From SZUA-430 sp046153995 (GTDB lineage: Bacteria; Pseudomonadota; Alphaproteobacteria; Micropepsales; Micropepsaceae), in assembly GCA_046153995.1 (NCBI GenBank), contig JBJXEH010000065.1:3954-67953 (forward strand): a stretch of DNA of 64,000 bases, in the 5' to 3' direction. The notes below the pieces were generated by a model that was given only the letters and a program-made list of their open reading frames with translations, had not been told where the DNA came from and did not search any database. A program made the position numbers and the translations under genes. Below are positions 60,835 to 64,000 of this stretch, one piece after another; within the stretch, counting starts at the first letter, position 1, and each line of letters opens with the position of its first letter.

Positions 60835-61644
60835 ATGTTAGCGCCAGCCGAAATTCTGCAGATGGAAGACGAAGATTTCACGCCAAGACGCCAAGGCGCG
60901 AAGAAGGAGGAAATAGTGAAACGCCAAGCACGCCAAGCCACTAAGCCTGATCTGTACAGCGGTTCTTCTGCGCGAAGCGCCTTTGTTGCGCGCTTCGCGC
61001 GCGGCGATGTCAACGGTGAGGCAAGGTGGCTTGGCGTGCTTGGCGTTTCAAACTCTTACTACTTCGCGTCTTGGCGTCTTGGCGTGAGTCTTTCTACGGC
61101 GTTTGCGGCGGCGCTCATCGTCGCCGGTGCATGTTTCCTTGGTCAGGCAGCCTACATCCAAGGCAAAGCCATGCTCGCGCAGGTGCTGCTGGATCGCGCA
61201 TGGGAGACGACGCTCAGTTCTGGCAAATCGACCAAGGCCTGGGCGTGGGCAGACACCTGGCCGGTGGCTCGGATTTCGTTTCCGTCGTTGAGGCAATCCG
61301 CGATCGTGCTCGAAGAGGCGGGCGGCGAGGCGATGGCGTTTGGGCCGGCTCATGTCGCCGCGTCCGCTAAGCCTGGCGCGATCGGAGTCAGTGTGATCGG
61401 CGGGCATCGCGATACGCATTTCAGCTTCATCAAGGACTTGAAAACGGGCGACGAAATCATGATCGAGACACCCGAACGAGCGACGGTTCGCTACCGCATG
61501 ACCGGCTCGGCGATCGTGCACGCTGGTGCTTCCGGCATCGCCACGAGTAGCAAGTCAAAGCGACTCGCGCTTGTCACGTGTTATCCGTTCGACGCTGTTG
61601 AGCGCGGCCCGTTACGTTACGTCGTCTTTGCGGAGGCGAAGTGA
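60835..61644 (+). CDS. Class GN sortase with an N-terminal extension encoded by a repeat element
   Basis: Transpeptidase that processes the LPQGD substrate upstream. From GTG 61084 the product is 186 residues, the usual GN-sortase size: membrane helix (LSTAFAAALIVAGACFLGQA), catalytic His in GVSVIGGHRDTHF, catalytic Cys in RLALVTCYPFDAV and Arg in ERGPLRYVVF. An open frame continues upstream to ATG 60835, which has a good site (GGGAGACAAGAAG), giving 269 residues. The extra 83 residues are almost all translated from the 60878-61087 inverted-repeat element. Which start is used is unknown; I report the longer frame because its ribosome-binding site is better. Confidence 0.88.
   Translation: MLAPAEILQMEDEDFTPRRQGAKKEEIVKRQARQATKPDLYSGSSARSAFVARFARGDVNGEARWLGVLGVSNSYYFASWRLGVSLSTAFAAALIVAGACFLGQAAYIQGKAMLAQVLLDRAWETTLSSGKSTKAWAWADTWPVARISFPSLRQSAIVLEEAGGEAMAFGPAHVAASAKPGAIGVSVIGGHRDTHFSFIKDLKTGDEIMIETPERATVRYRMTGSAIVHAGASGIATSSKSKRLALVTCYPFDAVERGPLRYVVFAEAK
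60878..61087. repeat. 210-bp foldback (MITE-like) element in the sortase 5' end
   Basis: Terminal inverted repeats of 64 bp (60878-60941) and 62 bp (61026-61087) starting TCACGCCAAGACGCCAAG and ending ACGCCAAGCACGCCAAGCCAC, roughly 85% complementary. The 84-bp core contains a further palindrome (GCGCGAAGCGC/GCGCGCTTCGCGC). No transposase. The total of 210 bp is a multiple of three and leaves the reading frame open. CACGCCAAGACGCCAAG-type repeats are known scattered in many bacterial genomes. Similarity of flanks beyond the arms means the exact ends are uncertain, and no clear target duplication is seen. Confidence 0.8.
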
Positions 61645-61680
61645 TCGACAACCTGCTGGGCGTTATGCTTACTCCCGCGC

Positions 61681-62487
61681 ATGCATCCTCTCGACAAAGA
61701 TACGGCGCTTGAGCGCCTCGCAGAGGGACGCCTCGCGGGGCACACGAGCAAACACTATTCGAATTTCAACGGCACATTCGGCGGCTTCACGGCGGCCGTG
61801 TTGCTTCGCGCAGTGCTGGATGACGCACGCCGGCAAGGTGTGCCTGTCGCTCTGACGGTCAATTATAGCGCAGCCCTGAACGAAGGTGCGTTCGGAGTCA
61901 GCGTGCGCGAGCGGCGCACCGGCAAATCCACGCAGCATTGGTCGCTTGAACTGACGCAGGGCGACACTGTTGCCGCGACGGCAAGCGTTGTCTGCGGTCA
62001 TCGCCGCGCGGTGTGGTCGCATCGTCCGGCGGAAGCGCCACACATGCCGCCGCCCGAGCAGGTGCCCGCGTTCACAGACTTCAAGCCCGGCGGGTGGACC
62101 AGCCAATACGAGATGCGCTTCCTCAAAGGCGCGCCGGACTGGAACCCGCGGAGCGATGACGAAATCCGCTCGGCGCATTCGCAGCTCTGGATGCGCGATG
62201 TGCCTGAGCGTCCGCTCGACTACGTGTCGCTCGCCAGTATGAGCGATGCGTTCATCATTCGCGCATTCCTGGTGCGCGGCAAGTTCGTCCCGGTCGGCAC
62301 TATCACGCTGACGACGTACTTTCACGGCGACGAGGCGGCGATGCGCGCGCAGGGCACGCATCCGCTGCTCTGCACCGCGGATGCGCATCTATTCGCGGAC
62401 GGGTTCGCCGATCAGACCGCGCATCTGTGGGGAAAGGACGGCCGCTTGCTCGCGACCAGTACGCAGATCGTTTGGTACAAGGAATAG
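61681..62487 (+). CDS. TesB-like acyl-CoA thioesterase (double hot-dog)
   Basis: Thioesterase-family protein of 268 residues with two hot-dog halves. The N-terminal half has SNFNGTFGGFTAAVLLRAVL and VALTVNYSAALNEGAFGVSV; the C-terminal half has YVSLASMSDAFIIRAFLVRG and LLCTADAHLFADGFADQTAH, where Asp and Gln of the TesB-type site are plausible. It would hydrolyse acyl-CoA to free acid and CoA. Starts ATG 61681, 36 bp after the sortase. Its end is 3 bp from the convergent NTF2-like gene. Confidence 0.85.
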   Translation: MHPLDKDTALERLAEGRLAGHTSKHYSNFNGTFGGFTAAVLLRAVLDDARRQGVPVALTVNYSAALNEGAFGVSVRERRTGKSTQHWSLELTQGDTVAATASVVCGHRRAVWSHRPAEAPHMPPPEQVPAFTDFKPGGWTSQYEMRFLKGAPDWNPRSDDEIRSAHSQLWMRDVPERPLDYVSLASMSDAFIIRAFLVRGKFVPVGTITLTTYFHGDEAAMRAQGTHPLLCTADAHLFADGFADQTAHLWGKDGRLLATSTQIVWYKE

Positions 62488-62490
62488 CGC

Positions 62491-63003
62491 TTAACTCTCC
62501 GGCAACGGCAGCGACGCTTGGCCAAACGCGTAGCGCCATCCCGAAGACGTGCGAACGTAGGTGTCCGAGAACCAAAGTTTCATCTGCAGCAACTTACCCT
62601 TCGACGTGGCCCTGAGAACGAGCTTCGCGGTGACGATGGCAGTATCGCCGTAAACGCGCACAGTTTGTGTTCCCCCTTCTTCGTCTTGAAGTTCGTAGGC
62701 GTATTTCTCTTCGCGGGCGGATTTCAACAGGTCGGCCTTTGTATGTGCCGTGCCGTTGCCGAGCACGAGAATGAAGTCATCGTGCAAGATGCGGTCCATC
62801 GCGGCCGCGTCGTTCTGCTTCACGGCAAGCTGATAGCGCGTATCGAGATCGGCCACGATCTTCGCGTCATCCGGTGCAGCACGAGCAATATCGGCGAATG
62901 AGATGAGAAGCGCCGCGGCGAAAGTCGCCGCGGTTGCAACGAGGCCTATCCCCGCCGCTTTCGCCTTGGCGGCCAGGCGCGCGTATGCCTTGTGTTCGTT
63001 CAC
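62491..63003 (-). CDS. Exported NTF2-like (DUF4440) protein
   Basis: A 170-residue protein. GTG 63003 has a strong AAGGAG site. A basic N-terminus and long hydrophobic segment (GIGLVATAATFAAALLISFA ending ARA) suggest a signal peptide. The mature part is a cone-shaped NTF2-like domain: LDTRYQLAVKQNDAAAMDRI, LHDDFILVLGNG and VRTSSGWRYAFGQASLPLP. Such proteins bind or isomerise small molecules; nothing identifies the ligand here. Confidence 0.82.
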   Translation of the reverse strand: MNEHKAYARLAAKAKAAGIGLVATAATFAAALLISFADIARAAPDDAKIVADLDTRYQLAVKQNDAAAMDRILHDDFILVLGNGTAHTKADLLKSAREEKYAYELQDEEGGTQTVRVYGDTAIVTAKLVLRATSKGKLLQMKLWFSDTYVRTSSGWRYAFGQASLPLPES

Positions 63004-63152
63004 GAGTAAGCTCCTTTGGTTTTGCGCCAAAGTGCCTGTCGCCAACGCGTCGGACTTGGGGAAAATTGCCTCGTTAGGCTCGGACTTGCGGCTTGCGCAG
63101 GCATGGTAATTTAACTAATTTCGGGATATTCCTGGATTTCGGGAGATGTGGC

Positions 63153-63431
63153 GTGAGCAAAGTTCAAAAAGTTTCCTCAAGCGAGTTTGCAGGCAAGTTC
63201 GGTCATTGGTCTTTCGCGGCTCAATCCGCGCCGGTAATGGTCACGGATCGCAAGACGGGCGTGGTCAAAGGCTATTTCGTGTCTGCCGTGGAGTTCGCCG
63301 AGTTCATGCGCCTGCGAGACCGTTTGCCCAAGGCGGGTTATGTCTGGGACATGAGCGAGGAGATGGCGGCCGAACTCGAGAAGCCGCTACCGCGCAACTA
63401 TCCAAAGCATGGCGCGGCCCGCCGTAAGTGA
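63153..63431 (+). CDS. Phd/YefM-like antitoxin
   Basis: A 92-residue protein from GTG 63153 (preceded by GGGAGA). It begins VSKVQKVSSSEFAGKFGHW, then APVMVTDRKTG and a GYFVSAVEFAEFMRLRD segment, the pattern of Phd-type antitoxins (DNA-binding N-terminal half). The C-terminal region rich in Glu and Pro would neutralise the toxin. It overlaps the toxin gene by 4 bp (GTGA). As in other modules it probably autorepresses; no operator was identified. Confidence 0.75.
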   Translation: MSKVQKVSSSEFAGKFGHWSFAAQSAPVMVTDRKTGVVKGYFVSAVEFAEFMRLRDRLPKAGYVWDMSEEMAAELEKPLPRNYPKHGAARRK

Positions 63432-63862
63432 CCGGGCGCAGCAATCCGCCCGCAGTCGGTGAAGTCATTCCATACTGGTTTCTATGGCATAGCGAACACG
63501 AGGCGGGTGAAGAGTCAGGGCGCAAGCTGCGTCCCTGCGTGGTCGTCATCGCACTGAAGACGGACGACGACAAGACGCGCATCTCTGTTTTGCCAATTAC
63601 TCACGTGCCGCCAAACCCAACGAGGCGCGCAGTCGAAGTACCGGCGCGCGTAAAGGCCACACTGGGCCTTGACGATGGACGATCGTGGATCGTCTGCGAT
63701 GAATTCAACGAGTTCGAGTGGCCGGGGTTCGATATCGGAAAGACACCCGATGGATTTGCGGCATTTGGAAGATTGCCACTTGGCCTGCTGAATGCTGTTC
63801 GTGCTGAGGTGGTCGCAGCGCGAAAAGCGGGAGCGCACAAAGCGGTGCCGCGTGACGACTAG
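63428..63862 (+). CDS. PemK/MazF-like toxin
   Basis: A 144-residue protein with the MazF/PemK-like beta-barrel pattern: VGEVIPYWFLWHSEHEAGEE, GRKLRPCVVVIALK (the basic-Pro-Cys-Val motif), RISVLPITHVPPNP and SWIVCDEFNEFEW. MazF family members are ribosome-independent mRNA endonucleases. It is longer than typical MazF (about 110), with insertions around the first loop. Coupled to the upstream antitoxin; its end overlaps the next flavoprotein start by 11 bp. Confidence 0.78.
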   Translation: MTGRSNPPAVGEVIPYWFLWHSEHEAGEESGRKLRPCVVVIALKTDDDKTRISVLPITHVPPNPTRRAVEVPARVKATLGLDDGRSWIVCDEFNEFEWPGFDIGKTPDGFAAFGRLPLGLLNAVRAEVVAARKAGAHKAVPRDD

Positions 63863-64000
63863 ACGCTCTCAGCAATCCTGCGCAGCAATTGTCGGCGCTG
63901 GCCCAGCCGGCCTTATGGCGGCGGAGGTGTTGAGCGCGGCCGGGCACACGGTCACCGTTTACGACCGCATGCCGTCCGTTGCGCGCAAGTTGTTGATCGC
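63852..64000 (+). CDS. BaiN/YhiN-like flavoprotein, 5' fragment (cut by window end)
   Basis: Only the first ~49 residues are inside the window. GTG 63852 starts a frame with a dinucleotide-binding motif (AAIVGAGPAGLMAAEVL) followed by VTVYDRMPSVARKLLIA, the characteristic start of the TIGR03862/YhiN-type NAD(P)/FAD-dependent oxidoreductases. The gene continues past 64000. It overlaps the toxin gene end. Confidence 0.75.
   Translation, partial: MTTRRSQQSCAAIVGAGPAGLMAAEVLSAAGHTVTVYDRMPSVARKLLI

Noticed and set aside
1..64000. rRNA, tRNA, prophage, integrase, transposase or CRISPR
   Set aside because: None recognised on reading; no cloverleaf-like CCA-ending sequence or phage/IS gene was seen, although small tRNAs could be missed by eye.

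Overview
The window is a continuous, high-G+C, gene-dense stretch of bacterial chromosome that I read as alphaproteobacterial. Supporting signs are a PleC/DivJ-like PAS sensor kinase, an alphaproteobacterial-type LuxR-like regulator, a liposecretin type II secretion locus, a class GN sortase pair, a CFA-synthase/flavin-oxidoreductase/GPH-transporter stress-lipid cluster, and many GTG starts with ATGA or GTGA stop/start overlaps. I cannot name the genus. There is no rRNA, tRNA, prophage, insertion sequence or CRISPR array that I can recognise. The content looks like core and semi-core genome with one small foldback repeat and one toxin-antitoxin pair.

Layout. 0-4 kb: LuxR-like regulator, two tandem cysteine-patterned secreted proteins, an outer-membrane-type protein and a SCO1-like copper chaperone. 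4.1-15 kb: a complete type II secretion operon in the order F-H-I-J-L-M-C/N-D-K-O-E-G, with a secretin that is itself a lipoprotein and its own prepilin peptidase. 15-19.4 kb: CFA-synthase-like methyltransferase, chalcone-isomerase-like protein, flavin oxidoreductase and GPH-family MFS transporter, probably a membrane-lipid modification or stress module. 19.4-29.3 kb: S46 peptidase, a 992-residue fusion of a circularly permuted ATP-grasp ligase with an M32 carboxypeptidase, a paraoxonase-like esterase, an alpha/beta hydrolase, MurJ and two polytopic membrane proteins. 29.3-29.74 kb: an intergenic region holding a convincing small-RNA candidate with two C-rich loops and a strong terminator.

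29.7-38 kb: a TPP enzyme, a conserved hypothetical, the methionine-salvage operon mtnB-mtnD-mtnC, an orphan membrane-anchored polyamine-type binding protein, a small DPAA-repeat protein sharing its anchor style, and a glutamine-synthetase-fold protein that appears to have lost most catalytic and metal ligands. This is plausibly a polyamine/MTA-linked neighbourhood. 38-49.6 kb: orphan sensor kinase, aminopeptidase N, a PEP-mutase-family enzyme, a hypothetical, an RND efflux pump (permease and adaptor) and its divergent MarR regulator with an 11-bp-arm palindrome between them. 49.6-58.1 kb: two adjacent acyl-CoA dehydrogenases, small hypotheticals, a pyroglutamyl-peptidase-like protein, an SdsA-type alkylsulfatase, a DUF3089 hydrolase and RsgA. 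58.2-64 kb: VIT/vWA sortase substrate plus class GN sortase, with a 210-bp inverted-repeat element lying in frame in the sortase 5' end; then a TesB-like thioesterase, an NTF2-like protein, a Phd/MazF-type toxin-antitoxin pair and the start of a BaiN/YhiN-like flavoprotein cut by the window edge.

The most unusual items are the ATP-grasp/M32 fusion, the C-rich-loop sRNA, the in-frame foldback element in the sortase gene, and the degenerate glutamine synthetase. All family assignments are from motif recognition by eye; no searches or structure predictions were run.
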